Assembly: GCA_025924815.1 (NCBI GenBank)
Contig: JAICHQ010000017.1
Span: forward strand, 1 to 42,144
Origin: Nocardioides sp.
Lineage (GTDB): Bacteria; Actinomycetota; Actinomycetes; Propionibacteriales; Nocardioidaceae
Reading direction: 5' to 3'
Length of the DNA: 42,144 nt
Position numbers and translations under genes: made by a program
Shown: piece after piece, positions 1-8,018 of the stretch
How positions within the stretch are numbered: the stretch's first letter is position 1
Layout of the letters: the number at the start of each line of letters is the position of its first letter
Notes under the pieces: model-generated
The model's database searches: none
Seen by the model: only the letters and a program-made list of their open reading frames with translations
What the model was told of the DNA's origin: nothing

Positions 1-103
1 CGGATGCCCCGGGCAGGCGCTGTTTCCGACCCCAGGTCGCGAGCGGACTTTCGACCCCGCGGTTCGAACTTGAGACGCAGAGACTGGCCCGGCAACCTGT
101 TGC

Positions 104-139
104 GGGTCTGTCAGATGAACGGTGTAACTGGTCCCTGGC
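104..139 (+). repeat. Left terminal inverted repeat of the IS256 element
   Basis: This 36-bp end pairs with 1448-1483 with about six mismatches. The shared cores are CTGTCAGAT and GGTGTAACTGG. It sits about 40 bp before the transposase ATG, the usual place for an IS256 left end and its promoter. Confidence 0.8.
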
Positions 140-178
140 TTGACACGCCGAGCGTTGCTTGGCGGGGAAGCAGGGATC

Positions 179-1444
179 ATGACCGACACGATCGAGCCTG
201 TGGAGCTCGACGAGGATGAGAAGCAGAAGATCGCCCAGCGGCTGGTCGACGAAGCCAGGGAGCAGGGTGTCGACCTGGTCGGCCCCGGTGGCGTGCTGAC
301 GGGGTTGACCAAGACGGTGCTCGAGACTGCTCTGGACGAGGAACTCGCCGAGCATCTGGGCTATGACAAGCACGACCCGGTCGGCCGCAACGGCGGCAAC
401 TCCCGCAACGGGACCCGGTCTAAGACGTTGCTGACTGATGTTGGCCCGGTCGAGCTGGACGTCCCCCGCGACCGCGAGGGCACCTTCGATCCGCAGATCG
501 TGAAGAAGAGGCAACGCCGGCTCGATGGCGTCGATCAGATCGTGTTGTCGTTGACCGCACGAGGATTGACCACCGGTGAGGTGGCGGCGCACTTCGCCGA
601 CGTCTACGGCGCGTCGGTCAGCAAGGACACCATCAGCCGGATCACCGAGAAGGTGACCGCAGAGATGGCCGAGTGGCAGCACCGGCCCCTGGACCGGGTC
701 TACCCGGTGATCTTCATCGATGCCCTGGTGGTCAAGGTCCGGGATGGGCAGGTCACCAACAAGCCGTTCTACATCGTTATCGGCGTCACCACCGCCGGCG
801 AGCGCGACATCCTCGGCATCTGGGCCGGCGAAGGCGGCGAGGGAGCGAAGTTCTGGCTCAACGTGCTGACCGAGATCAAGAATCGTGGCGTCGAGGACGT
901 GCTGATCGCGGTCTGTGACGGGCTGAAGGGACTCCCCGAGGCGATCACGACCAGCTGGGAGTACACCCAGGTCCAGACGTGTGTCATCCACCTGATCCGC
1001 AACACCTTCCGCTACGCGGCCCGGCAGGACTGGGACCAGTTGGCCAAGGACCTCAAGCCGGTCTATACCGCGATCAACGCTGAGCAGGCCGCTGGGAAGC
1101 TCGAGGAGTTCGCAGACAGGTGGAGCGCCAAGTACCCGGCCGCGGTGCGGCTGTGGCGCAACGCCTGGAACGAGTTCGTCCCGTTCCTCGACTACGACGT
1201 CGAGATCCGCAAGATCATCTGCACCACCAACGCGATCGAGTCCCTCAACGCCCGCTACCGGCGAGCGGTCCGCGCCCGGGGCCACTTCCCCAACGACGCG
1301 GCCGCGCTCAAGTGCCTGTACCTGGTGACCAGATCGCTCGACCCCACCGGACGTGGTCGGGCACGATGGGTCATCCGCTGGAAGGCAGCGCTCAACGCCT
1401 TCGCCATCACCTTCGAGGGGCGCATCAGCCCCTCGGACAACTAG
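179..1444 (+). CDS. IS256-family (mutator type) transposase
   Basis: This 421-residue transposase moves the surrounding insertion sequence by a DDE mechanism. The acidic triad is visible: Asp181 in VIFIDALVVKV, Asp247 in AVCDGLKGLPEAI, and Glu354 in TTNAIESLNARYRR, the classic mutator-family signature. The N-terminal part holds the usual GRNGGNSRNG segment (about residues 69-78) and the VPRDREGTFDP motif. The ATG at 179 is preferred because it follows GGGAAGCAGGG and because the truncated copy near 38.2 kb is conserved from the same ATG. A TTG at 140 would add 13 residues but overlaps the inverted repeat. Length and motifs look intact, so the element may be active. Confidence 0.96.
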   Translation: MTDTIEPVELDEDEKQKIAQRLVDEAREQGVDLVGPGGVLTGLTKTVLETALDEELAEHLGYDKHDPVGRNGGNSRNGTRSKTLLTDVGPVELDVPRDREGTFDPQIVKKRQRRLDGVDQIVLSLTARGLTTGEVAAHFADVYGASVSKDTISRITEKVTAEMAEWQHRPLDRVYPVIFIDALVVKVRDGQVTNKPFYIVIGVTTAGERDILGIWAGEGGEGAKFWLNVLTEIKNRGVEDVLIAVCDGLKGLPEAITTSWEYTQVQTCVIHLIRNTFRYAARQDWDQLAKDLKPVYTAINAEQAAGKLEEFADRWSAKYPAAVRLWRNAWNEFVPFLDYDVEIRKIICTTNAIESLNARYRRAVRARGHFPNDAAALKCLYLVTRSLDPTGRGRARWVIRWKAALNAFAITFEGRISPSDN

Positions 1445-1447
1445 GAC

Positions 1448-1483
1448 GCCAGTGGCCAGTTACACCGGAAATCTGACAGTCCC
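1448..1483 (-). repeat. Right terminal inverted repeat of the IS256 element
   Basis: The repeat starts four bases after the transposase stop codon and mirrors 104-139. It contains CCAGTTACACCGG and ATCTGACAG. The following 350 bases, up to the recombinase remnant, hold no gene I can support, only G-rich low-complexity sequence. Confidence 0.8.
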
Positions 1484-1832
1484 CACACGACCGCTCATCG
1501 GCAGATGAGTGCGTTTCGGGGGTCGCGCCGGAGTGTGGCGATGCTGAGCGATGCGTTCCTGGGGGGTCGCGAGGGCCTCTTGTGAATGAGCCGGGGGAGT
1601 GGGAGGCGCTGAGTCGGGGGCGAGTTCACCGTGCCTCGAGGTCCTTCGCGGTCGTTCGCTTGCTTGTGTGACCTGGTCGTGTCGACAGCCGGGGGTCGGC
1701 ATCGACTTGACGGCTCTATTCGCTCGAGGTCCGTGATCGTGAGCGGGGCGAGGCGGGGTCATGGCTCAACCTCTTGACCGGCGCTTAGGCGTGCCTTTTC
1801 CGGCTGTTGGTGCGCTTGAAGACTGCGTGAGG

Positions 1833-3049
1833 CTAGTTGGTCGGGTCCTGGTTAGGCCCGGGACCGGGCTCTGGTTTGTCGCGTTGCTGGTCGGGGTTGC
1901 GGATGTGGTCGAGGGCGGTGAGGTTCTTGTGGTCGGCGTCGGGCATGGGGTGGAGGTATTTCTGGGTGGTGGTGATCTGGGCGTGTCCCATGCGGTCCAT
2001 CACGGCCTTGAGGTCGGAGCCGCCGGCGAGCAGCCAGGAGGCGTGGGCGTGGCGCAGGTCGTGGACCCGGACGTTGAAGTCGACACCCGACTTGGTGATG
2101 GCGGGCAGCCAGACCCGGGAGCGGAAGGTGTTCCTCGAGATCGGGGTGCCGTCGCGGGTGGCGAACAGCAGGTCTCCGGGCTTGAGTCGCCGGTCGGCGA
2201 TGTGTTCGGCGAGTTGGGTGACGAGTTCGTCTGGGAGGCCCAGGGTGCGGGGTTCGTTGTCCTTGGGGTAGGGCTTGGTCAGCATGCGCCTGCCGGTGGG
2301 GGAGTTCTTGATCGAGACCTCGACGATGGTTTCCTCCACGGTGAGCTTGCCGGTGCCGGACTCCAGGTCGAGGTGGAGGTGGCGGGGTTTGAGGGCGATC
2401 AGCTCGGCCCACCGCAGGCCGGTGTTGATCGCGGTTTCGATCATCAGCCGGTGCTGTTCGGGGAGGGCGGCGAGGATGGCGTCGTACTCGCCGGGGGTCA
2501 GGGTGCGGTGTTGCTGCTTGACGCGTTTGGGGAGTTCGGTATGGGCGCAGGGGCTGAAGGTGATCACCCGGTCGTGGAGGGGCGCGTTCGAAGATCGAGT
2601 GCAGCATGGTGTGGTACTTGCCGACCGACGCCGCCGAGAGACCGTTCCCCGATGCGGGGTGGGTGGCGGTGGTGACCCAGCGCTGAACCTCGGAGGGGAG
2701 GATCTTGCCCATCGGCCGTCGGCCGAAGACCGGGATGAAGTGCTTGTCGAGGTAGGACCGGTAGGCGGCCAGGGTGGAGGTCTCGACGTCAGCCACACGG
2801 TCTCGACGTAGGTGGCGAAGGTGACCTGGCCGCGGGAGTGGTCGTGCCAGGCCCGTCCCCCACCTTGGCCTCCTCCCGGTTCCCGGCGCGTTCGGCGGCG
2901 CGCCGAGAGGAGAAGGTGCCGGCGGAGCGTTGCCTGCCTTCGGGGTCGCGGTAACAGGCCACGAACCGCTTGGTCCCGTCGTCGGTGACCCGCACCTTGA
3001 TCCATGCCCCCCCGCTACGATAAACAGGCCCTGACCTGCGGAAACGCAA
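1833..3049 (-). pseudogene. Tyrosine recombinase (phage-type integrase), frameshifted
   Basis: An integrase of about 400 residues is spread over three reading frames. The N-terminal arm-binding region (about 3013-2855) includes WIKVRVTDDG and ACYRDPEGRQRS. A second frame gives GQVTFATYVETVW (about 2840-2795). A third gives VADVETSTLAAYRSYLDKHF through VGKYHTMLHSIFERA, the core-binding domain (about 2795-2590). The catalytic domain then returns to the second frame down to 1833. The catalytic residues survive: Arg in NTGLRWAELIAL, HDLRHAHASWLL, and MGHAQITTTQKYLH with the Tyr nucleophile. At least three frame changes are needed, so the protein is very probably inactive unless the read contains errors. 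It points to a former integrative element whose attachment site should lie close to its 5' end. Confidence 0.85.
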
Positions 3050-3064
3050 AGGTCAGGGTCTGTT
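3023..3064. terminator. Long GAAA-loop hairpin at the integrase 5' end
   Basis: A near-perfect inverted repeat folds as AACAG-G-CCCTGACC-TGCG, loop GAAA, CGCA-AA-GGTCAGGG-T-CTGTT. That is about 18 pairs including one G-T, with a two-base bulge and a GNRA tetraloop. There is no T-run on the + strand. It overlaps the first codons of the integrase remnant. It is probably a strong factor-independent or bidirectional terminator or insulator at the element border. A structured RNA or recombination-site arm cannot be excluded. Confidence 0.6.
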
Positions 3065-3082
3065 GGATTGGAACGGGTGCGC

Positions 3083-3108
3083 ACAAAGTGTCCAGATACG
3101 CCCGGGCT
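3083..3108 (+). repeat. Left copy of a 26-bp direct repeat bordering the catabolic island
   Basis: This segment contains GTGTCCAGATACGC (3088-3101) and matches 25654-25679 at 23 of 26 positions in the same orientation. It lies between the broken integrase and the first island gene. The other copy starts four bases after the last island gene. It could be an attachment-site remnant or the end of an insertion sequence; the function is inferred from position only. Confidence 0.45.
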
Positions 3109-3173
3109 GCGGACCGCAGCGAGCGCGAATCTGACACGGCTCAAGCGTGCAGCGACTCGCGGGAGTGCTGGCA

Positions 3174-3209
3174 ATTGAACCTTTGATGGGCAAAAGCCTC
3201 AGGTTCAAT
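3174..3209. other. Second hairpin in the integrase-ligase gap
   Basis: ATTGAACCT (3174-3182) pairs perfectly with AGGTTCAAT (3201-3209). A smaller GGGC-AAAA-GCCT stem lies inside. GGTTCAA recurs at 3243-3249, so the gap carries several copies of this heptamer, possibly recombinase arm sites. The rest of 3050-3440 holds no gene; there is also a small GGGCGC/GCGCCC hairpin at 3369-3383. Confidence 0.4.
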
Positions 3210-3442
3210 CGGGAGCGGCCGCGCGAAGAGGCAATTGGTTCCGGTTCAAGTCTCACAATGAGCCGGGGTCACCCAACATCAGAGGTCGGGGCTCTCGTGT
3301 GGCACCGATGGTCGGGCCCGGCCAAGCACTCGGGCAAAAGGCTTCTGGGTCACCTAGGCGACATGCGGGGGCGCGGCGCGCCCGGCCGCGGTCATGGCGC
3401 TCGTGGGCCACGCACCGATGTCGGACAGACGACCTGATCCGG

Positions 3443-4774
3443 TCACGCGACCCCAGGACGCGACTCGAGACCTTGGGCGACGCGGGCGCGGTCGATCTTC
3501 CCGGAGTGGGTCAAGGGCAGCTCATCGGCGATCACGACGGTCTTCGGCCGCTTGTACGGCGCGAGGTGGGCGGCTGCATACTCGTTCACGGTGTGCTCCG
3601 TGACGTCTCCGGTGACGAGTGCGCAGACCCGACGGCCCCATTGCTCGTCCTTCACCCCGACCACGCAGATCTTGGTGACCCCCCGGACCTCCCCCAGGAT
3701 CCGCTCTACTTCGGCGGGGTAGACGTTCACGCCACCGGTGACGATCAGGTCGGTCCGACGTCCCTCGAGATACAGGTAGCCGTCGGCATCCAGGCGCCCC
3801 AGATCGCCGACGGTGAACCAGTCGCCGTCCCAGGCTGCGCCAGTCTTCTCCTGGTCACCCCAGTACTCGAAGCGGGCGTAGCGGGGCACCTGGCACCAGA
3901 TCTGGCCCTCGAGGATCCTGAGCCGACGACCATCGCGGGCCCTCCCGACCGATCCCGGGTGGGCGGCCCACTCCGTGCCCGGGCAGACGGTGAACTGGCC
4001 CTCGGTCGAGCCGTAGAACTCGGTGACCACGGCCTCCCCGAACAGCTCGATCGCCTGCTGCTTGACCCAGGTGGGGCAGGCCGATCCGGCGTGTGCCAGG
4101 AGGCGCAGCGCGTGGCTCGGTGGCGGGGCCTGGGTGAGGATGCGCTGCAGGTGCACCGGTGCCATGAACGTCGTCGTCACCTGTCCGGACGCGACGAGCT
4201 CGCCGGCGGCCTCGGCCTCGAACCGGGGCGGCACGATGACGCTGCCGTGGTGGAGCAAGGTGTTGAGGGCGAAGCGCAGCGGCGCGGAGTGGCTCAGGGG
4301 TCCGTTGACCAGGTGCCGGTCCGACCCGGCGAAGGACCACACCGACTGCTCGTCGGCGGCCGAGGCCTCCGCCGCCTCCGGGGAGAGCCAGCCGCTCCAG
4401 ACGGCCTTGGGCCGGCCCGATGTGCCCGACGTGAAGTGCAGCGGCCGGCACCGGAAGTGGGCGCCCATCGCCGGAGGTTCGACCGAGGCGGCGGAGTCGT
4501 CGCAGAGCTCGTGCAGGAGCGGGTCGTCGACGACGGCCTCGACCGGCAGGTCGCTGAGCATGTCCGCGCGTTCGTGGTCGGTCAGGGACGGGCTGAGGAC
4601 GACGGGCGCGTACCCGGCCCGCAGGCACCCGAACACGGCGGCGAGCAGCCGGGGCGAGTTGGGGCAGGAGAACGCCAGTACGGCGCCCGGTGCGAGGTCG
4701 CGCCCGCGGAGCCCCGCCAGGAACGACTCGGCGAGAAGTTCCGCATCGCGGCGCGACAGCTCGAACATCCTCAT
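3443..4774 (-). CDS. AMP-forming acyl-CoA ligase
   Basis: A 443-residue member of the ANL superfamily. It activates a carboxylic acid with ATP to an acyl-adenylate and then transfers it to CoA. Visible motifs are the P-loop LHFTSGTSGRPKAV (about residues 112-125), the aromatic/acid motif EFYGSTEG, the hinge region GDLGRLDADGYLYLEGRRTD, the following GGVNVYPAEVE, and the C-terminal catalytic Lys in THSGKIDRARV. It is shorter than typical ligases (500-550), mainly at the N-terminus, like compact long-chain and benzoate-type ligases. It diverges from the GntR regulator and lies beside amide-hydrolysing enzymes. It may therefore activate an acyl group released from the imported compound, or a downstream acid such as mesaconate. 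The substrate cannot be read from the sequence. Confidence 0.85.
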   Translation of the reverse strand: MRMFELSRRDAELLAESFLAGLRGRDLAPGAVLAFSCPNSPRLLAAVFGCLRAGYAPVVLSPSLTDHERADMLSDLPVEAVVDDPLLHELCDDSAASVEPPAMGAHFRCRPLHFTSGTSGRPKAVWSGWLSPEAAEASAADEQSVWSFAGSDRHLVNGPLSHSAPLRFALNTLLHHGSVIVPPRFEAEAAGELVASGQVTTTFMAPVHLQRILTQAPPPSHALRLLAHAGSACPTWVKQQAIELFGEAVVTEFYGSTEGQFTVCPGTEWAAHPGSVGRARDGRRLRILEGQIWCQVPRYARFEYWGDQEKTGAAWDGDWFTVGDLGRLDADGYLYLEGRRTDLIVTGGVNVYPAEVERILGEVRGVTKICVVGVKDEQWGRRVCALVTGDVTEHTVNEYAAAHLAPYKRPKTVVIADELPLTHSGKIDRARVAQGLESRPGVA

Positions 4775-4809
4775 TCCGGCGACTTCTCCTCAACGATCAT
4801 CGTGCGTAC

Positions 4810-4817
4810 TGTATACA
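4810..4817. promoter_or_regulatory. Candidate GntR/FCD operator TGTATACA
   Basis: TGTATACA is a perfect 8-bp palindrome in the divergent gap between the CoA ligase and the GntR gene, 36 bp upstream of the ligase start. CAGTCGACT follows at 4842-4850. Both elements recur in altered spacing at 15105-15123, the other divergent promoter of the island. GntR-family proteins of the FCD group commonly bind short AT-centred palindromes and often regulate their own divergent promoter. Confidence 0.5.
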
Positions 4818-4905
4818 TAGCAGGATCCAGAGCGGCAGACGCAGTCGACTCCTTGGCGTGTGACCGGTTCGATCTGACCATGCAAGCTCACGGAGGGGAG
4901 GCCGC

Positions 4906-5649
4906 GTGCCCATCGACACCGTCAGTCCGCAGACGCCGGGAGAGGGACCCCTGCAACAGCACCCGTCACTGGCCAGTGCGGCCCAGGACTGGATCACAGA
5001 CCAGATCCTCCGCGGCCGGATCATGCCGGGGGAGAAGCTGGCGGAGGTGGCGCTTGCCCAGCAGATGGGGATCAGCCGCTCGCCGGTGCGCGAGGCGCTC
5101 CGCGCCCTGTCGGCGCAGGGCCTGATCATCGTCGAGCCCCGACGAGGTGCGTTCGTCTCCGAGATGGACGCCAAGCAGGCGAGCGACCTCTACGTCTGCC
5201 GGCTCCTGATCGAGCCCGAGTGCGTCCGGGAGGCAGTCGACGCGCTCAGCGACACCACCTTGGCCACGTTGCAGGAGATCTTCGGACGCATGCAGGCGGC
5301 CTCGGAGAGCGCGCACTCCGAGGCGTATGTCAGCGCGTTGACCGACTACAACCAGGAGCTGCTCGAGGCCTGCCCCAACCGGATCCTCTTCGGTCACGCG
5401 GAGTCGACCTGGCGCAGCTCGCTGCGCTACTGGGGCCTGATGGTGCGCCACTCCGAGACCTACAGCCAGCAGTCGCTGCGACGTAACCGCAACATCCACC
5501 GGGCCGTGGTCAAGCGCGACGGCGAAGCGGCGGCCGCGGCGGTCACCACCCTCCTGGAGTGGAGTCGCAACGAGCTGCTCACCATCGTCACCCAGTTGCC
5601 GTCTCGGGCTCCCGACCAGGCGTCCCAGTCCCCTCGCGAGCAGGACTAG
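4906..5649 (+). CDS. GntR-family transcriptional regulator, FadR/FCD subfamily
   Basis: A 247-residue regulator starting at GTG after the strong site GGAGGGGAGG. Residues about 20-90 form the winged helix: DWITDQILRGRIMPGEKL, then ALAQQMGISRSPVREALRAL and GLIIVEPRRGAFV, all canonical GntR features. Residues about 100-235 are the all-helical FCD effector domain, with LYVCRLLIEPECVREAV, NRNIHRAVVKRDGEAA and histidines in the usual metal or ligand positions. Such proteins normally repress catabolic genes until a carboxylic acid binds. Its position at the head of the operon and the shared motifs at 4.8 and 15.1 kb make it the probable local repressor. The effector may be the imported substrate or an acid product. 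Confidence 0.92.
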   Translation: MPIDTVSPQTPGEGPLQQHPSLASAAQDWITDQILRGRIMPGEKLAEVALAQQMGISRSPVREALRALSAQGLIIVEPRRGAFVSEMDAKQASDLYVCRLLIEPECVREAVDALSDTTLATLQEIFGRMQAASESAHSEAYVSALTDYNQELLEACPNRILFGHAESTWRSSLRYWGLMVRHSETYSQQSLRRNRNIHRAVVKRDGEAAAAAVTTLLEWSRNELLTIVTQLPSRAPDQASQSPREQD

Positions 5650-5657
5650 GAGCCTCC

Positions 5658-6575
5658 ATGCACGTGCGCGAGCTGGTCGTCGACCTGGGTGACGACCACC
5701 TGGCGATCCCCTACGTCCGGGTGCAGGGCACCGCGGGCGACGGGCCCCACCTGACCGTCATCGCGGGCGTGCACGGCACCGAGTACACCTCCATCGCCGC
5801 CGCCCGCGCCTGGGCCGCCGAGCTGCGTGCGGACGAGCTCTCCGGACAGGTGACGGTCGTGCCCGTCGTCAACCTGCCGGCGTTCTGGGCGCGCAGCCCG
5901 TTCGTCGTACCGCTGGACGGCAAGAACCTCAACCGCTCGTTCCCCGGCGACGCCGACGGCAGTGCCGCCGAGCGCCTCGCGGCGGCCGTCACGGAGACGT
6001 TCATCGCCGGCTCCGACCAGCTGCTCGACCTGCACGCGGGCGACCTGCCGGAGGCGCTGGAGCCGTTCACGCTGTACGACGAGTCCCCGGTCGCCGACCG
6101 AGCGCGCGAGCTGGCCTTGGGCTACGGCCTGGGGCACGTCGTGCGCCAGGCCGCCTCCCAGAAGACTGTGGGCGGGAGCACGTCCGCCGTCGCCGCGGGC
6201 CTCGGGATCCCGGCCATCACCGCCGAGTCCGGACAGTGCGGCATCCTCGACCGGGCCTCCGTCGACCGTCACCTGCGCGGGCTGCGCAACGTGGCCCGCA
6301 TCCTCGGCCTGGCGCCCGGTGACGTCGAGACGTTCCCGGCGCCCGTCGAGCACGACAGCTGGGTGTGGCTCCGCACCGAGGCCGCCGGGTGGTGGCAGCC
6401 GGTGGTCGAGACGGGAGAGGGCGTCGCGGAGGGTGCGCTGCTCGGCACCGTCGCCCCGATCCTCGGCGGCGAGGCGACCGAGATCCACGCGCCCGCTGCC
6501 GGCGTACCGCTGTTCGTGACCAGCAGCCCGGCCGTCACCCCCGACGGCCTCCTGATGGGCCTGGCCCTCACCTGA
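5658..6575 (+). CDS. Succinylglutamate desuccinylase/aspartoacylase-family zinc hydrolase
   Basis: A 305-residue M14-like metallohydrolase. The family removes an acyl group from an N-acyl amino acid or cleaves related amides in the cytoplasm. Zinc ligands are visible as His39 and Glu42 in AGVHGTEYTS and His126 in LLDLHAGD. NLNRSFPGD (about 90-98) is the substrate-binding arginine segment. A candidate catalytic glutamate lies in ITAESGQCG (about 188-195). The C-terminal part (about 230-305) is the small beta domain of this family. It starts 8 bp after the GntR gene and heads an operon of hydrolases. The likely role is deacylation of an N-acyl substrate or intermediate. The exact acyl group is not deducible. 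Confidence 0.88.
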   Translation: MHVRELVVDLGDDHLAIPYVRVQGTAGDGPHLTVIAGVHGTEYTSIAAARAWAAELRADELSGQVTVVPVVNLPAFWARSPFVVPLDGKNLNRSFPGDADGSAAERLAAAVTETFIAGSDQLLDLHAGDLPEALEPFTLYDESPVADRARELALGYGLGHVVRQAASQKTVGGSTSAVAAGLGIPAITAESGQCGILDRASVDRHLRGLRNVARILGLAPGDVETFPAPVEHDSWVWLRTEAAGWWQPVVETGEGVAEGALLGTVAPILGGEATEIHAPAAGVPLFVTSSPAVTPDGLLMGLALT

Positions 6576-6591
6576 CCGCACGAGGAGACGC

Positions 6592-7305
6592 ATGCGACTG
6601 CACGACATGAACTGGCAGGCCGTGGAGGCCTACCTGGCGCACGACGACCGGGTCGTGCTGCCGATCGGGTCCACCGAGCAGCACGGCTATCTCTCGCTCG
6701 GGACCGACGCCATCCTGGCCGAGCGCGTGGCGATCGAGGCCGCCGAGCCCCTCGGTATCCCGGTGCTGCCGGGGCTGGCCTTCGGGCTGGCGCCGTACTT
6801 CACCGCCTTCCCGGGCAGCCTGACCCTGCGCACGGAGACGTTCCTGGCCGTCATCCGAGACCTGCTGGACACCCTGGAGGGCCAGGGCTTCCGGCGCTTC
6901 GCCATCGTCAACGGCCACGGCGGTAACGCGCCCGCGCTGAGCCTGGCCCGCGAGTGGACGGCCCAACCCCGCGACCACCGGGTGCAGGTGCAGTTCACCA
7001 GCTGGTACGCCGCGCCCCGGGTCGCGGCGCTGGCAGAGAGCCACGAGCACGACCCCACCCACGGCGGCTGGTTCGAGAACTTCCCGTGGACCCGGCTTCC
7101 GGACGTCGAGATGCCCTCGGGCGGCAAGCCGGTCGTCTCCCGCGACGTGGTCGGGCTGGCGAGTCCCGCCGACATCCGCGAGCTGACCGTCGACGGCAGC
7201 TTCGGGGGCTCCTACGCCCTCGACGACGACGTGATGACCGAGATCTGGCAGACCGGAGTGGACGAGGTGCGCGAGATGCTGAGCGACGGGTGGGCCTTCG
7301 CATGA
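6592..7305 (+). CDS. Creatininase-family amidohydrolase
   Basis: A 237-residue protein of the creatininase superfamily, binuclear-metal amide hydrolases that include creatininase, formamide hydrolases and the MftE peptidase. The metal ligands are recognisable: Glu29 and His31 in GSTEQHGYLSLGTD, Asp39, His109 in IVNGHGGN, and a downstream glutamate in THGGWFE. Length is typical. It begins 16 bp after the upstream acylase and overlaps the following SDR gene by four bases (ATGA), which implies translational coupling. It probably opens a ring amide or cleaves a C-N bond of the island's substrate. The family is certain, the substrate unknown. Confidence 0.9.
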   Translation: MRLHDMNWQAVEAYLAHDDRVVLPIGSTEQHGYLSLGTDAILAERVAIEAAEPLGIPVLPGLAFGLAPYFTAFPGSLTLRTETFLAVIRDLLDTLEGQGFRRFAIVNGHGGNAPALSLAREWTAQPRDHRVQVQFTSWYAAPRVAALAESHEHDPTHGGWFENFPWTRLPDVEMPSGGKPVVSRDVVGLASPADIRELTVDGSFGGSYALDDDVMTEIWQTGVDEVREMLSDGWAFA

Positions 7306-8006
7306 TCGGGGAGGGGCTCGTGGGGCGGACCGCCCTGGTCACCGGGACGGCGCACGGCATCGGCGCCGCTATCGCCGAGGTGCTCACCGAGGAGGGCGCC
7401 ACGGTGCACGGCGTCGACAGGGCCGAGCTCGACGTGAGTGACTCGGCCGCGGTCACGGCGTACATCAAGGAGCTGGGCCGCGTCGACGTGCTGGTCAACT
7501 GTGCCGGCGGCGTCGTCGGCCAGACCCACAACCCGATCGAGGAGGTCTCCGACGAGGCGTGGTCGGCGGTCGTCGACGCCAACCTCACGTCGACGTTCGT
7601 GATGACCCGTGCCGTCGCGGGCGGCATGAAGGCCGCAGGCTGGGGACGGATCATCAACATCTCCTCCGGTGCCGGTCGCTCGGTGAGCCTGACCGGGATC
7701 CAGGCCTACACCAGCGCGAAGGCGGGACAGATCGGTTTCACCCGGCAGCTGGCCCACGAGCTGGGGCCCTACGGCATCACCGTCAACTGCATCGCGCCCG
7801 GATTCGTCCTGTCCAACCCGTCTACCCGGAAGCAGTGGGAAGGCTACGGTCCTGACGGTCAGGCCGAGCTGGTCGCCGGGATCGCCCTGCGGCGCACGGG
7901 CGAGGCCGCCGACATCGCCAACGGCGTGCGCTACTTGGCCTCCGAGTGGGCCGCCTGGGTCAGTGGACAGGTGCTGTCCATCGACGGCGGCTCCTCGATG
8001 TTCTGA
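7302..8006 (+). CDS. Short-chain dehydrogenase/reductase (SDR)
   Basis: A 234-residue classical SDR that oxidises or reduces a hydroxyl/keto group with NAD(P). It has the Rossmann motif TGTAHGIGAAIA (about 14-25), NCAGG (about 67-71), the catalytic Ser in NISSGAGRS, and the Tyr-Lys pair in AYTSAKAGQIGFTR. The C-terminal VSGQVLSIDGGSSMF is typical. An Asp near the end of beta-2 (HGVDRAELD) suggests NAD rather than NADP. Its start overlaps the creatininase-family gene's stop, so the two are probably translated together. Confidence 0.92.
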   Translation: MIGEGLVGRTALVTGTAHGIGAAIAEVLTEEGATVHGVDRAELDVSDSAAVTAYIKELGRVDVLVNCAGGVVGQTHNPIEEVSDEAWSAVVDANLTSTFVMTRAVAGGMKAAGWGRIINISSGAGRSVSLTGIQAYTSAKAGQIGFTRQLAHELGPYGITVNCIAPGFVLSNPSTRKQWEGYGPDGQAELVAGIALRRTGEAADIANGVRYLASEWAAWVSGQVLSIDGGSSMF

Positions 8007-8018
8007 GAGGACGACCCG

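Larger units (their letters stand above)
104..1483 (+). mobile_element. Complete IS256-family insertion sequence
   Basis: One transposase gene lies between imperfect 36-bp terminal inverted repeats. The left end (104-139) reads GGGTCTGTCAGATG and continues with GGTGTAACTGG. The reverse complement of the right end (1448-1483) reads GGGACTGTCAGATT and also continues with GGTGTAACTGG. About 1.38 kb with one DDE transposase is normal for IS256 elements. I see no matching 8-9 bp target duplication: the left flank ends CCTGTTGC and the right flank begins CACACGAC. One flank may therefore have been rearranged after insertion. The outermost base of each end is uncertain by a few positions. A truncated relative lies near 38.2 kb. 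Confidence 0.85.

Noticed and set aside
1..103. Open frame at the left edge
   Set aside because: About 34 codons before the IS end, with no recognisable motif and truncated by the window edge; nothing can be supported.
1460..1762. 100-codon minus-strand frame between the IS and the integrase remnant
   Set aside because: Pro/Arg/His-rich low complexity, no ribosome-binding site and no recognisable domain.
3225..3260. tRNA-like GGTTCAAGTC suggesting a tRNA 3' end as attachment site
   Set aside because: The bases that should form the T-stem with CTCAC are absent, and no acceptor or anticodon arms can be folded.
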